The notes: a model not told the origin generated them from the sequence alone. A DNA stretch of 64,000 nt from Streptomyces nigrescens (GCA_024349765.1 AP026073.1:6572001-6636000); one strand, 5' to 3'. Shown: positions 35,435 through 45,737, counted from the first letter of the stretch. Program-made: numbers and translations.

Positions 35435-36292
35435 GACGCCGTTTCTGATGGTGTGATCGCTCGTTGAGCCGTGCATGACGGATCTGGTTGAGCGGTTGGT
35501 ACCGGACGAGTTGTGGGTGCTGTTCCGGCGGGTGGTCCCGCCGACGGAGGTCATACGCCCGCAAGGCGGCGGCCGCCGACGGGCCGGTGACCGCGCATGC
35601 CTGGCAGCGATCATCTTCGTGGCCACCTCGGGCTGCACGTGGCGGCAACTGCCGCCGGCGTTCGGGCCGGCCTGGCCCACCGTCTACCGGCGCTTCGCCC
35701 AGTGGAGCCGGGACCGGGTGTGGGCCAGGCTGCATCGCGTCATCCTCGACGAGCTCGGCGCCCGCGGAGCGTTGGACTGGTCGCGGTGTGCGATTGACTC
35801 CGTCAGCGTCAGGGCGGCAAAAGGGGGCCACTGACCGGACCGAATCCGACCGATCGAGGCAAGAGCGGATCGAAAATCCACCTGATCACGGACCGCAACG
35901 GGCTGCCCCTGTCCCTGGGCATCTCCGGCGCCAACATGCACGACAGCCTCGGACTGGAACCACTCGTGGGCGGGATCCCGCCCATCCGCTCCCGCCGCGG
36001 ACCGCGCCGCCGGCGTCCAGCCAAGCTCCATGCCGACAAAGGCTACGACTACGACCACCTGCGCCGATGGCTCCGTAAGAAAGGCATCCGTCACCGCATC
36101 GCCCGCAAGGGCATCGAGTCCTCCACCCGGCTGGGCCGCCACCGCTGGGTCGTCGAAAGGACGGTCTCCTGGCTCGCCGGATGCCGCCGCCTGCACCGCC
36201 GCTATGAACGCAAGACCGAACACTTCCTCGCCTTCGTCGGCATAGCAGCGACCCTCATCGGCTACCGCCGCCTCACCAAGTGAAACGACGTC
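35435..36292 (+). mobile_element. IS5-family insertion sequence, 858 bp, with TTA target duplication
   Basis: The element is bounded by imperfect inverted repeats (left GACGCCGTTTCTGATGG; right, complemented, GACGTCGTTTCACTTGG) and a direct TTA duplication at 35432-35434 and 36293-36295. Inside is one transposase split in two frames. The TTA target and the split frame are features of the IS427 group of IS5. It sits in the SUKH-like gene and stops 12 bp short of the stop codon of the next gene, which it leaves intact. Confidence 0.88.
35475..36283 (+). CDS. IS5-family transposase, probably made by programmed frameshift
   Basis: The first frame (35475-35834) encodes the N-terminal DUF4096 part (MTDLVERLVPDELWVLFRRV, TSGCTWRQLPP, DWSRCAIDSVSV with the first catalytic Asp). 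It ends just after AAKGGH. The second frame, one base back, continues with LTGPNPTDRGKSGSKIHLIT and carries the second Asp (HADKGYDYDHLR) and the Glu (HRWVVERTVSWL). The run AAAAGGGGG at about 35819-35827 is a plausible slip site for a -1 shift. Both halves are undamaged, so the element may be active. Catalytic DDE residues are all present. Confidence 0.85.
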
Positions 36293-36304
36293 TTAGTTGA
36301 ACAC

Positions 36305-36826
36305 TCAGACACTGTCTTCTTCGCCATCTGGGCAGACGTTGCCTGTGAGGTGGAGGTCAAGGTAGTAGTGCTCTGGGGTGGGATTGTTCCGCCAGGCGCG
36401 CTTGAGACTTTCGGGTTCTGTGTGTTCGGTAAGGATGCGGTCGTAGTAGTCACGCGTGGACTTTCGGCCAGTCCACCAGGCGTGGCCTTCGTAGATCCCG
36501 GGGCGGGGGAGGTCCATGGTTCCTGCGGGACCGACAGTGAGTTGGTTGATGACCAGGCAGGCGGTGGCGGACTCGATGAGCACGGGGGTGGAGCCTTCGC
36601 AGTGCTTGGGTGGCGCTTGTACCTGATCCCAGATGCGGATGGTCACGTCGACCTTGATGTCGGGTTGCAGGCTGTGCAGGTACAGGTGGTAGCCGTTGCC
36701 GGCTACCACCTGCTCTCGTGATGCCTCGGCTGCGGCGCTGTCGTCGAGGTAGGCGTCGGCGTCGTAGACCTCCACCAGGCCGTGGGCAGGTCGGGCTTTC
36801 ACGGTGTGTTCGGCGAGCAGCGCCAC
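36305..36826 (-). CDS. Probable inhibitor/immunity partner of the NucA-like DNase (Nin/ComJ-like)
   Basis: A 173-residue soluble protein without a signal peptide. The central part (LPRPGIYEGHAWWTGR after ATACLVINQLTVGPAGTMDL) resembles the end of the Bacillus ComJ/Nin fold, where a similar DLPKGDY segment closes the domain. In Bacillus, Nin inhibits the NucA nuclease and the genes are neighbours. Here the gene starts 16 bp after the NucA/NucB-type gene, with AAGGAAG before a GTG, so the two are cotranscribed. Similarity was judged by eye and is weak; the functional call rests mainly on context. Confidence 0.5.
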   Translation of the reverse strand: MALLAEHTVKARPAHGLVEVYDADAYLDDSAAAEASREQVVAGNGYHLYLHSLQPDIKVDVTIRIWDQVQAPPKHCEGSTPVLIESATACLVINQLTVGPAGTMDLPRPGIYEGHAWWTGRKSTRDYYDRILTEHTEPESLKRAWRNNPTPEHYYLDLHLTGNVCPDGEEDSV

Positions 36827-36841
36827 AATGTCTTCCTTGAG

Positions 36842-38146
36842 TTAGCTCGTGATTTTCACGAAGAAGGGATCGCCGTCGAGGATCCTGTTTGCGGTGTACA
36901 CGGAGTTGAGTCGACGGCCGCCGGTTTCATTGTCCGCGCCGTCGATCAGCCGGACGGAGTAGCGGTTGTCGCCCTTGTTCGATCCCTCGCGGGTCGAAGC
37001 GAAGGGATACTCGTCGCACTGCAAGGGAGTTCCGGAATAGTTCCCCCACACCTTGGTGCACTCGCTTATTGATTTTTCCCGGTTCGCTTCCTGCTTTTTG
37101 GTGTCTATGAGTCGGTGCAGCGGTTCTTTCGCTCCGGGCACGCTCTTTCCAGGCCAAGACGGGAAGGTTCGCTCCGGGTTCTTCTGGGCGTCGAGTATGT
37201 GCTGTGCGCTCTCGTTGACTGCCGGGTCCTTGAGGCTCAGCGCAAGTTCAGCTCGGCCTTCGGTGAACACGGTCCCCTTGTGCTTGCCTGCGATCGGTCC
37301 TGCATAGTCGAAGCGGACGTTGGAGTGGTAGGCGTCGACTTGGTTGTACGGAGCGACATCGGGGGCGTTCACGGTGAGCTCGGTCATTATCAGGGACTCG
37401 ACCAGCTGCAGGTTGCCTTTGCTCCACTGGGGGCCTGCGTCGGGCGAGGTGTAGGTGAGCGTCCACTGAGGCTGCTTGTCCCAGGCGCCGAGCAGCTCGT
37501 CACGGCTCTCCTTCTTGGGAGGCGTGACCGTGCTGGACGGGTCGCCGGAGGGCGAACCGCTGGTGTGGCTGAAGTACTGCCCCACGGTCCAGTTTCGCGC
37601 GTCAGCGCCAGAGCCGGGAGCGGTCTGGACCCGTATGTTCTCGATACTGCTGACAAAGTCGACGCGCCTGGCGCCGTCGGTGGCGAATCCGAGCACCCAC
37701 ACATCGAACCAGAGCCGCCCAATCTCTTGAGTGCCTCTCATGTCACGCACCACAAGGTCGAAAGGGCGGTGCTGGCAGGTTTCGAACCGGCTCTTGAGCC
37801 ATCCCTTGGAAGCCGCCGCTTCCCTGTGCTTGGTGCACTGTTCTCGCAGATCCGTCTGTTCGTTTCCTGCTGCCACAGCGGACCTGGTGGCCCTTGGGGC
37901 AAGCGTGGAGGCTGCCGCTCCCGTATCCGGACGGTATTCATCGAGAGGCACGGGATGGTTGAGATCGCGCAGAGCCTCAGAAGGCAGGGTGGCAGCGGGC
38001 ACGAAGGTCACCGCGGGCGTCGAGAGGCCATGGCCTGGCGCCGGAGACCCAGTGGCGCTGGCGGCTGAGGGAGCACTGGCCAAGAGGAGCGCACCTGCCA
38101 CAACGAGCAGACGAGCCCTGCGAGCGAAGGGTAAGTGACGAGTCAT
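36842..38146 (-). CDS. Secreted nuclease with C-terminal NucA/NucB domain
   Basis: A 434-residue protein. It has a Sec signal peptide at residues 1-32 (RRARLLVVAGALLLASAPSA, then ASA). Residues 35-345 are a large N-terminal region with several cysteines and no family I recognise. The C-terminal 90 residues match the DNase NucA/NucB domain: the key LQCDEYPFASTREG motif with the catalytic Glu, then GADNETGGRRLNSVYTANRI and a final DPFFVKIT. NucB of Bacillus is a secreted sporulation DNase. The ATG at 38146 follows AGGAG. It lies in a three-gene minus-strand unit between a secreted protein and a likely inhibitor. Confidence 0.78.
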   Translation of the reverse strand: MTRHLPFARRARLLVVAGALLLASAPSAASATGSPAPGHGLSTPAVTFVPAATLPSEALRDLNHPVPLDEYRPDTGAAASTLAPRATRSAVAAGNEQTDLREQCTKHREAAASKGWLKSRFETCQHRPFDLVVRDMRGTQEIGRLWFDVWVLGFATDGARRVDFVSSIENIRVQTAPGSGADARNWTVGQYFSHTSGSPSGDPSSTVTPPKKESRDELLGAWDKQPQWTLTYTSPDAGPQWSKGNLQLVESLIMTELTVNAPDVAPYNQVDAYHSNVRFDYAGPIAGKHKGTVFTEGRAELALSLKDPAVNESAQHILDAQKNPERTFPSWPGKSVPGAKEPLHRLIDTKKQEANREKSISECTKVWGNYSGTPLQCDEYPFASTREGSNKGDNRYSVRLIDGADNETGGRRLNSVYTANRILDGDPFFVKITS

Positions 38147-38222
38147 CGGCGTGGCTCCTGTAGCGCAAGTCGTCGGAAGGGCAGGCCAAACGAATTCCTC
38201 AACGTCCGGTGAGGGAGAGGCG

Positions 38223-39524
38223 TCATGACTCGCACATCTGGCCCCAGCACGCATCGATCAACTGGCCGGTCACCTCGGAGTAGGAGGCTCGGAATCCCGC
38301 GAAGTTCGCCTCGTGGTGGCCGAGTCCCGGCGTGGCCTCAGCAGACGTCACAGTCCATACGTGTGCGGCTTCGCTGCCAGTAGTGAAGCCGGTACCGGAG
38401 GAAGGGGCGACAACCGTCAACTTCTCAGGAGCCACCGCAAAGGACGCGGCTGCCCTCTGCCGAATTTCCTCACCGCTGACAGAAGTGCTCGGACCCGGAA
38501 CGTCGGCGACAGCGCTGTCCGCACCCTCGGCATTGCACATACGGGCACTGGCAACGCACTCCGCCAGGCCTGGCACCGTGGCCATGCACTCGTCAGGTGC
38601 ATTGATCAAGCACTCCTGCAGCGCTGGCTGATCAACACCGTTGAAGACTTCGTTCCGAGCAGGACTCAGTACGGAGAGGGAGCGGCCCGGTAACGCCGTG
38701 GTGAGGGATGGCGCAAACTCCGCTGCTTTGCGAGGCTTTCCAGTCGTCCACTGAGTGAACGACGCACCGCCCGTCAACTTGGCGTTGAAGCAGTAGGGAG
38801 GTTTTCTCGTGCCGCCACAGGTACCCAGAGAGATTATCTTCGCCGTATTAGCCGATGCGACCTGGTGCCATGCCTTGTCCTCACTCATGAACTGCATACG
38901 GCTGGCGATGTTGGGGACGTGAGAGTACTGAGGCCCCATTACTTCAAGGCCGAGATCGATCCGGTTAGGGTTTCCACGAGGAACCTTCAGCTGGTGGCCA
39001 GTACTGCCGACCTTGTTGAAGTCGTACAGGATGTCCCATTGGTTGCCGCTCTGTTGGCGCACCACCATGTAGGTGTGGTTGCGCCGGTCCGACTTCGTCG
39101 GGTTCACGCCGGCCTTGATGGCTTTCGTCACGCCACCTTGAGTGGTCAGCTCACTCCAGCGTGGCCCGTAGGACTGCGTCGCCTTGCCGGTCTTCTCGGC
39201 ATACAGCCCAACCTCGATGTTGGGTGCAATCGGAGAACTCTCGGTGTTGGGTGAGACCCTCATATAGTTCGCGACCTGAACTGTGGTATTCGGCGTGTCG
39301 ACCTTGTCGAACGTGACAGGCTCGTTCCGCCAAGTAGCGAACCCGCCAATCATCGGCTCACCGGGCTGACTGCACGTCATCGCCCAGAACACGATCTGTG
39401 CGGTGTACGCGGTGTTGCAGGACCTCGTAGGCGGCGACGCTGAAGCCTGTCCTGCCGAAAGGGGCACCAGCCCCAGTGCCCCCGCAAGCGCTGCCAACGC
39501 ACCGCGACGTATCGGTAATCGCAC
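38223..39524 (-). CDS. Secreted protein of unknown function heading the nuclease cassette
   Basis: A 433-residue protein with a clear Sec signal peptide (basic start MRLPIRRG, hydrophobic core, ASA-type cleavage near residue 29). The mature protein has about a dozen cysteines, mostly in the first 40 and in residues 245-350, so disulfides are likely. I recognise no domain. The GTG start follows AGGGGGG. The DNase gene starts 77 bp downstream on the same strand, so the two secreted proteins are probably made together. It might help deliver, store or activate the nuclease. Confidence 0.7.
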   Translation of the reverse strand: MRLPIRRGALAALAGALGLVPLSAGQASASPPTRSCNTAYTAQIVFWAMTCSQPGEPMIGGFATWRNEPVTFDKVDTPNTTVQVANYMRVSPNTESSPIAPNIEVGLYAEKTGKATQSYGPRWSELTTQGGVTKAIKAGVNPTKSDRRNHTYMVVRQQSGNQWDILYDFNKVGSTGHQLKVPRGNPNRIDLGLEVMGPQYSHVPNIASRMQFMSEDKAWHQVASANTAKIISLGTCGGTRKPPYCFNAKLTGGASFTQWTTGKPRKAAEFAPSLTTALPGRSLSVLSPARNEVFNGVDQPALQECLINAPDECMATVPGLAECVASARMCNAEGADSAVADVPGPSTSVSGEEIRQRAAASFAVAPEKLTVVAPSSGTGFTTGSEAAHVWTVTSAEATPGLGHHEANFAGFRASYSEVTGQLIDACWGQMCES

Positions 39525-39744
39525 GCAAACCCCCCTGTTGAGCGATCTTCAGTCGAGGCGAAGTTAGCAAGATTCCATGATGTATGACCGAATGGATCGA
39601 TAAGCGTCTCAAAGTCCACCATGAGATGCGATGAGGGTTCCACCGTCGACGCAAAGGCACGACCATGCCATACACCCCACCAACTGAAGAGCACAGCGGT
39701 CGTCCAACGTCGGCCAGGGGATGCGAGGGAAAGCCCCCAGCAGC
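39525..39744. other. Upstream region of the nuclease cassette
   Basis: About 220 bp, less GC-rich than the window average. It must hold the promoter of the three-gene cassette, but I see no clear -10/-35 pair. The far end merges with the remnant IS5 element. Confidence 0.35.
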
Positions 39745-40235
39745 CGTTTAAGAGGGCTTCTCATTTGGCCGGGTCTTCGGCAGGTGAGGGTGCAGGCGAT
39801 GCTGGTGAAGGCCAGAAAGCGGTCGGCTTTGTGCTCGTAGCTTCGGTGGAGTCGGCGGCAGCCGGCGAGCCAAGCCATGGTGCGTTCGATGGTCCAGCGA
39901 TGCTGGCCCAGCCGCTTGGACGATCGATGCCTTTGCGGGCGATCCAGTGGGTGATCCCACGTCCGCGCATCCATCGCCGCAGGTGGTCATAGTCGTAGCC
40001 CTTGTCCGCGTGCAGTTTGGCGGGGAGCCGTCGACGGGGTCCGCGTCGGGAGCGGATCGGTGGGATGCCGCGAACGAGGGGCTCGAGGCCCTGGCTGTCG
40101 TGGAGGTTGGCGCCGGAGATGCCGATGGAGAGGGGCAGGCCGGTCCGCTCAGTGATCAAGTGGACCTTTGATCCCCTTTGCCCCGATCGATCGGATTCAG
40201 ACCTGCCATTTCCCCCTTTCGCGCTGACCGCAGTA
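39745..40235 (-). pseudogene. IS5-family transposase remnant
   Basis: The C-terminal two thirds of a transposase close to that of the intact element: KVHLITERTGLPLSIGIS, the HADKGYDYDHLRRW Asp and, after a frameshift following ARKGID, RWTIERTMAWLAGCRRLH with the Glu. The N-terminal DUF4096 half is missing, and there are at least two frame breaks, so it is dead. In front of it the frame continues into 40 residues of unrelated sequence that includes CPVCP. Confidence 0.8.
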
Positions 40236-40431
40236 CCTCTGCCGCGGGCCACGGGCCGCCAGCTGGTGCTGGCCGCCGACATCACGCGCGAGGCGATCTG
40301 TTCTCGCGGGATGACCTGGGGGCAAACCGGGCATTTGAGGTTCAAGCCGCCAACCGCGTGCAGTATCCGCTCCGTCGAGTGATCGCGAACTTGTAGGCGA
40401 TGCCTTCCCGTAGCTGACGCGCTGATCGTGC

Positions 40432-40842
40432 ATGAAGTCTGTGACGATTTGCCCGGTTATCAGGCGGGGTGTTCCCCTCGTGGCAGCGTCAGCTCTGCTT
40501 CCCTTGCTGAGCGCGCAGCCAGCAGTCGCCGACGCCAGTAGCTGCACGCACGATTTCTCAGGGCCACAGATCTGCATCCGCCTCAAGGGCCGCAACGGTT
40601 CCAACTCCGTCACGGGCATCTGGACCAACCCTTCGCAAGGGACCCGGCACAGAGCTGTCACTGTCTTCATGAACGGCAGGCGTGTCAGCACCGCCCAGGC
40701 CCGCCGGGTCGGCAGCACGCTCTCGCATACCTGGCCCACCATGCACACAGGCACCGACACCAAGATCTGCGTGAAGTTCGCTGGAATCGGCAGGGTCGCC
40801 TGTGACACAACCCGGTACATCGGAGACCGGGCCCAACTCTGA
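40432..40842 (+). CDS. Small secreted protein of unknown function
   Basis: A 136-residue protein with a Sec signal peptide (hydrophobic GVPLVAASALLPLLSAQPA, cleavage near AVADA at about residue 34). The mature part of about 100 residues has four cysteines (SSCTHD, QICIRL, KICVKF, VACDTT), enough for two disulfides, and a high content of Thr, Arg and Gly. There is no recognisable family. The start lacks a good ribosome binding site; a GTG three codons in is possible. It lies in the island between IS debris and the region before ychF. Confidence 0.6.
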   Translation: MKSVTICPVIRRGVPLVAASALLPLLSAQPAVADASSCTHDFSGPQICIRLKGRNGSNSVTGIWTNPSQGTRHRAVTVFMNGRRVSTAQARRVGSTLSHTWPTMHTGTDTKICVKFAGIGRVACDTTRYIGDRAQL

Positions 40843-40989
40843 CCGGACAGAAACTCGCCCCTGTCCCCGGCCCGGCTCGGATCAGCACGGCTGACCGGTC
40901 GCTTCGCGCGCCTCCAGCGCCCCTCACTGGGCGGGGCGCTGGAGACGTGTGCGGCTACCAGCGGCGAAGATCGCTGCATAGCTGGTGGG

Positions 40990-41160
40990 TGCCATGCCGT
41001 ACGGCGCAACCGTCGGCGGCCGTCGGGTTTGTCGCCAAGGGCGACGACGGGGTCAGCGACGCCGTAGCGTGATGCGGTAAGCCAGGAGGTCGGTTGCGGT
41101 ATCCATCCACTCGTTGACACTCCGCTTGGGCGGCATCGGCCCGAGGACGGTGACTAACCG
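40990..41160 (-). pseudogene. Possible relaxase-type fragment, frameshifted
   Basis: On the minus strand one frame reads LVTVLGPMPPKRSVNEWMDT, then ATDLLAYRITL, and the next frame continues YGVADPVVALGDKPDG. Together they resemble a stretch often seen near the C-terminus of TrwC/TraA-type conjugative relaxases of actinobacteria (LGP, AAYR, YGV.DP..ALG). It is only about 55 residues, with one frameshift, and the match is by eye. Confidence 0.35.
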
Positions 41161-41198
41161 AGCTTGTTCCACTTTGACGGACACCGTCGGTGCGGTGG

Positions 41199-41267
41199 TC
41201 AGGCCGCAAGGGCAGCCTCGCAGTCGGCGGGTGCGCGGTAGCCGAGACTGGTGTGTAGCCGGACCAT
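41199..41267 (-). pseudogene. IS3-family transposase, C-terminal tail only
   Basis: The 22 residues MVRLHTSLGYRAPADCEA plus ALAA end at a stop codon. This is the conserved end of IS3-family (OrfB/InsF) integrase cores, where RLHSSLGYRSPADFE is usual. The catalytic part is gone. The sequence GTCCGTCAAAGTGGAACAAG just beyond it, read on the minus strand, looks like the end of such an element. Confidence 0.55.
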
Positions 41268-41543
41268 GCGCATGGCACGGTTCCCCCACCGCGTCCCACG
41301 TGGCGCCACGGACACCGCACGCGGGCCGCATACCGCGCCCATGGGCAACGGGCACCGCGCACACCCCCATCCCCCAGCCCCAGCCCCCACCCCCAACGAA
41401 ATCCGCAGCCAGGACCCAGCCCATCCAGCTGACACCCCATCAGCCACATCCAGCCCCGATCCAGCAACGGTACGCATAACCAGGGATGACGACAGCTGAC
41501 GAGACGTCAGCAAATCCAGCACGGATCCAGCAACGGGAACGAC

Positions 41544-41575
41544 AGCGGGGCCGGCCCCCACATGGGCCAACCCCG
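41544..41575. terminator. Terminator hairpin beyond the ychF 3' end (site C side)
   Basis: GCGGGGCCGGCCC pairs with GGGCCAACCCCGC around a short loop, with a two-base internal mismatch. It is about 50 bp beyond the ychF stop on the side where ychF transcription ends, and may have been supplied by the integrated element. Confidence 0.6.
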
Positions 41576-41623
41576 CCTGACCTGCACATTTGCCAGGTGG
41601 CTACCTCAACGCTATGACCGGCG

Positions 41624-42712
<1,089 letters not shown>

Positions 42713-42976
42713 GGTGGCGACTCGACTTCCGAAGCGAGAGCGGTGGGGTGGGCAACGGCCTCGTGAGGGGCCGATCCACCAGTCTACGGGGCGGGCGGCG
42801 GCGCCCGGCCGCCCCAGGCCCGGGCCGGTGCCCCGCCGCCGCGCCCCCTTGTCCAGGCCCGCCCTGCCCCGTCCCGCACCGGCCCCGCACCCGCTCGTGT
42901 CGAACGCAGTCCCAAGCTCGGCCAAAGCGCGTGTCCCGTAACCGGTTAATACCACTTAGCGGCCTACCGTTGGCGA

Positions 42977-43918
42977 GTGGAGCAACACGAAGCGCGCACC
43001 CCCCAGCACGGCCCGCCGTGGTCCGGACGCCCGGCCGCGGACCAGGACGCCCGGCTCCCGCGCCCGGCGGAGGCCGTGGCCCCCGACCCCGACGACGACT
43101 TCCTCTCCGCGATGCGGGCCTCCGGCTTCGCGTCCGTCCCGATCGCCGCGCCCGCGCCCGTACGGGCCACGGCGCGCGGCCCGGCGCAGGCGTGGGCCGC
43201 CCGGGGGCCCACCCCGGCGGCCCTGGCGGGACCCGTGGGCGAGCGGGCGGCCGTGCCGCCCCCGGCGGGCGTGGAGTCCTCGACCGTCTACCGGGCGCGC
43301 CCGCAGCGTCCGCTTCCCGCGGCGCCGGAGAACCTGCGGCGCCGGATGCCCGCGGCCAAGCTCACCGGCCTGGGCTGCTGGCTGCTGGCGACGCTCGCGC
43401 TGTTCGCCTTCGCCTGCCTGGACCAGCTGCTGCTCGGCGGCGCACAGACCCCGTACGGGGTGTTCTTCCTGCTGGTGGGCGTGGGCGCGGCGGTGTGGGT
43501 GCGGCCGTACGACCTGATCTGCGCGCCGGTCACGCTGCCGATCGCGTTCACGCTCGGGGCGGTGCCGATCCACCGCGGCGGGGACGGTTTCGACGGGCTG
43601 CTGATGGGCGTCTTCACCGTGCTCGCGCTGAACGCCGGCTGGCTCTACGCGGGCACGCTGGTCTGCGCGCTGATCGCGATCGTCCGGCGGGCGGCGGTCA
43701 TCGCGCGACGTCGGGCCAGCCGACCGGTGACGCGACCGCGGAGCGGGGAGCCCGGGCCGGCGAACCGGGCGGCGGCCCGGAAGGCTGACCGGTCGCGGCC
43801 ACGGCCGGGGACGCGGCCGCGGCAGGTGGCGCGCCAGCCCGAGCGGCGTACGCGGCCATCGCAGCCCCCACGATCCCCGCGTTGTTCTGAAGCTGAGCCG
43901 GCACGATCTCGGCCCTGA
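42977..43918 (+). CDS. DUF6542-type membrane protein
   Basis: A 313-residue protein with three parts. Residues 1-120 are a proline/alanine-rich cytoplasmic region. Residues 125-235 hold four or so membrane helices ([68 protein letters not shown]), the pattern of DUF6542. The last 80 residues are Arg/Pro-rich and overlap, on the opposite strand, the end of ppgK. The GTG start is supported by the position of the conserved region rather than by a strong ribosome binding site. Function unknown. Confidence 0.78.
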   Translation: MEQHEARTPQHGPPWSGRPAADQDARLPRPAEAVAPDPDDDFLSAMRASGFASVPIAAPAPVRATARGPAQAWAARGPTPAALAGPVGERAAVPPPAGVESSTVYRARPQRPLPAAPENLRRRMPAAKLTGLGCWLLATLALFAFACLDQLLLGGAQTPYGVFFLLVGVGAAVWVRPYDLICAPVTLPIAFTLGAVPIHRGGDGFDGLLMGVFTVLALNAGWLYAGTLVCALIAIVRRAAVIARRRASRPVTRPRSGEPGPANRAAARKADRSRPRPGTRPRQVARQPERRTRPSQPPRSPRCSEAEPARSRP

Positions 43919-44591
43919 TGCCCTCGATCAGCGGCAGGAACTTCTCGGCCTTGCGGCTCACCCCGCCGCCGATCACGAACAGCTCGGGCGAGAACAGCAT
44001 CTCCACATGGGCGAGGTACTTCTGGACCCGGCGCGCCCAGCGCTGCCAGCTGAGCTCCTCGTCCTCCTTGGCCTTGGTGGAGGCGCGTTTCTCGGCGTCG
44101 TGGCCGTGCAGTTCGAGGTGGCCGAGCTCGGTGTTGGCGAGGAGCCGGCCGTCGGTGAAGACGGCGCTGCCGATGCCGGTGCCGAGGGTGAGGACGATGA
44201 CGGTGCCGCCCCGGCCGCGGCCGGCGCCGAAGCGCATCTCGGCCAGGCCGGCCGCGTCCGCGTCGTTGAGGAGGGTGACCGCGCAGCCGCCGGCCTCGCC
44301 GCCGAGGCGGTCGGTGATCAGGGTGGCGGCGTCGGTGCCGATCCATCGTCTGTCGACGTTGGCGGCGGTGCGGGTGATGCCGCCGGTGACCACTCCGGGG
44401 AAGGTCACGCCTACGGGGCCGGTCCAGCCGAAGTGCGCGACCACCTCGCGGACGCAGTCCGCGACGGCGTCCGGGGTGGCCGGATGCGGGGTCAGTACCT
44501 TGTGGCGCTCGTCGGCGAGGTCGCCGCGTTCGAGATCCACCGGGGCGCCCTTGATGCCCGATCCGCCGATGTCCACACCGAAGACCCTCAT
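43698..44591 (-). CDS. ppgK: Polyphosphate glucokinase
   Basis: A 297-residue ROK-family kinase that phosphorylates glucose with polyphosphate or ATP. The N-terminal phosphate motif [13 protein letters not shown], the [12 protein letters not shown] motif and [11 protein letters not shown] are typical. The core ends near residue 247 with [12 protein letters not shown]. About 50 further residues are Ala/Pro/Ser-rich and low complexity. This tail overlaps the convergent DUF6542 gene by 221 bp; it may be a normal read-through extension without function. Confidence 0.93.
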   Translation of the reverse strand: MRVFGVDIGGSGIKGAPVDLERGDLADERHKVLTPHPATPDAVADCVREVVAHFGWTGPVGVTFPGVVTGGITRTAANVDRRWIGTDAATLITDRLGGEAGGCAVTLLNDADAAGLAEMRFGAGRGRGGTVIVLTLGTGIGSAVFTDGRLLANTELGHLELHGHDAEKRASTKAKEDEELSWQRWARRVQKYLAHVEMLFSPELFVIGGGVSRKAEKFLPLIEGIRAEIVPAQLQNNAGIVGAAMAAYAARAGAPPAAAASPAVAATGQPSGPPPGSPARAPRSAVASPVGWPDVAR

Positions 44592-44690
44592 GGGGAAAAG
44601 GCTAGGCGCGGACGGGCCCGGCCGCCCAGGGAACGCGGATCCGGCGGCACTGTCGTCCGCCGGGGCCGCGCTCGCCGTCGGGCCCGGGTG

Positions 44691-45737
44691 TCAGGCGTCG
44701 GTGTCCTCGGTCGCCGCCTTGGCCTCGGCGCGCAGATCGCGGCGGAGTTCCTTGGGCAGCGAGAAGGTGATGGACTCCTCGGCCGCCTTGACGATCTCGA
44801 CGTCGCCGTAGCCGCGCTCGGCGAGCCATTCCAGGACCTGCTCGACCAGGACCTCCGGGACGGAGGCGCCGGAGGTGACGCCGACCGTGGTCACGCCCTC
44901 CAGCCAGGCCTCGTCGATCTCGCTGGCGAAGTCCACGAGGTAGGCCTCGCGGGCGCCGGCGAGCTTGGCGACCTCGACGAGCCGCTTGGAGTTGGAGGAG
45001 TTGCGGGAGCCGACCACGATGACCAGGTCCGCCTCGGCGCCCATCTGCTTCACGGCGAGCTGGCGGTTCTGGGTGGCGTAGCAGATGTCGTCGCTGGGCG
45101 GGGAGATCAGCTGCGGGAACTTCTCCTTCAGCGCGTCGACGGTCTCCATGGTCTCGTCGACGGAGAGGGTGGTCTGGGAGAGCCAGACGATCTTCGACGG
45201 GTCGCGGACCTCGACCTTGTCGACGTCCCCGGGGCCGTCGACGAGCTGGATGTGGTCGGGGGCCTCGCCGGAGGTGCCGATGACCTCCTCGTGGCCCTCG
45301 TGGCCGATCAGGAGGATGTCGTAGTCCTCGTTGGCGTAGCGGACGGCTTCCTTGTGGACCTTGGTCACCAGGGGGCAGGTCGCGTCGATGGTGGCGAGGC
45401 GGCCCTGCTTGGCCTCCTCGTGGACGACGGGGGCGACGCCGTGCGCCGAGAACATCACGATGTTGCCCGGCGGGACCTCCTCCGTGCGCTCGACGAAGAT
45501 CGCGCCCTTCTTCTCCAGGGTCTTCACGACGTACTTGTTGTGCACGATCTCGTGGCGCACGTAGACGGGCGCGCCGTACTGCTCCAGGGCTTTCTCGACG
45601 GCGATCACGGCGCGGTCCACGCCCGCGCAGTAGCCACGGGGGGCGGCGAGCAGGACCTTGCGGCCGGCGGGCTGGATGTCACTGGGACGCGCAGCGTCTC
45701 CACTGGGGGCGGCGGTGGGCGACGGGCGGGAAGTCAT
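44691..45737 (-). CDS. ispH: 4-hydroxy-3-methylbut-2-enyl diphosphate reductase
   Basis: A 348-residue iron-sulfur enzyme, the last step of the methylerythritol phosphate route to IPP and DMAPP. The three cluster cysteines are in [22 protein letters not shown] and [17 protein letters not shown] and HEGHEEV give the substrate histidines, and TSGASVPE the Ser/Ala motif. The ATG at 45737 is used; one at 45746 would add three residues, and neither has a strong ribosome binding site. The C-terminus has a short acidic tail. Confidence 0.96.
   Translation of the reverse strand: MTSRPSPTAAPSGDAARPSDIQPAGRKVLLAAPRGYCAGVDRAVIAVEKALEQYGAPVYVRHEIVHNKYVVKTLEKKGAIFVERTEEVPPGNIVMFSAHGVAPVVHEEAKQGRLATIDATCPLVTKVHKEAVRYANEDYDILLIGHEGHEEVIGTSGEAPDHIQLVDGPGDVDKVEVRDPSKIVWLSQTTLSVDETMETVDALKEKFPQLISPPSDDICYATQNRQLAVKQMGAEADLVIVVGSRNSSNSKRLVEVAKLAGAREAYLVDFASEIDEAWLEGVTTVGVTSGASVPEVLVEQVLEWLAERGYGDVEIVKAAEESITFSLPKELRRDLRAEAKAATEDTDA

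Larger units (their letters stand above)
40843..41623. other. Gene-poor stretch with mobile-element debris before ychF
   Basis: About 780 bp with no intact gene. It holds a possible relaxase fragment (about 40990-41160), an IS3 transposase tail (41199-41267), and from 41455 on a string of CCAGCA words that belong to attachment-like site C. Other frames are low complexity. Confidence 0.5.

Noticed and set aside
36262-36453. Minus-strand frame joining the end of the IS element to the gene beyond it
   Set aside because: It is an out-of-frame shadow of the 173-residue gene and the transposase; not the missing 5' part of the SUKH-like gene.
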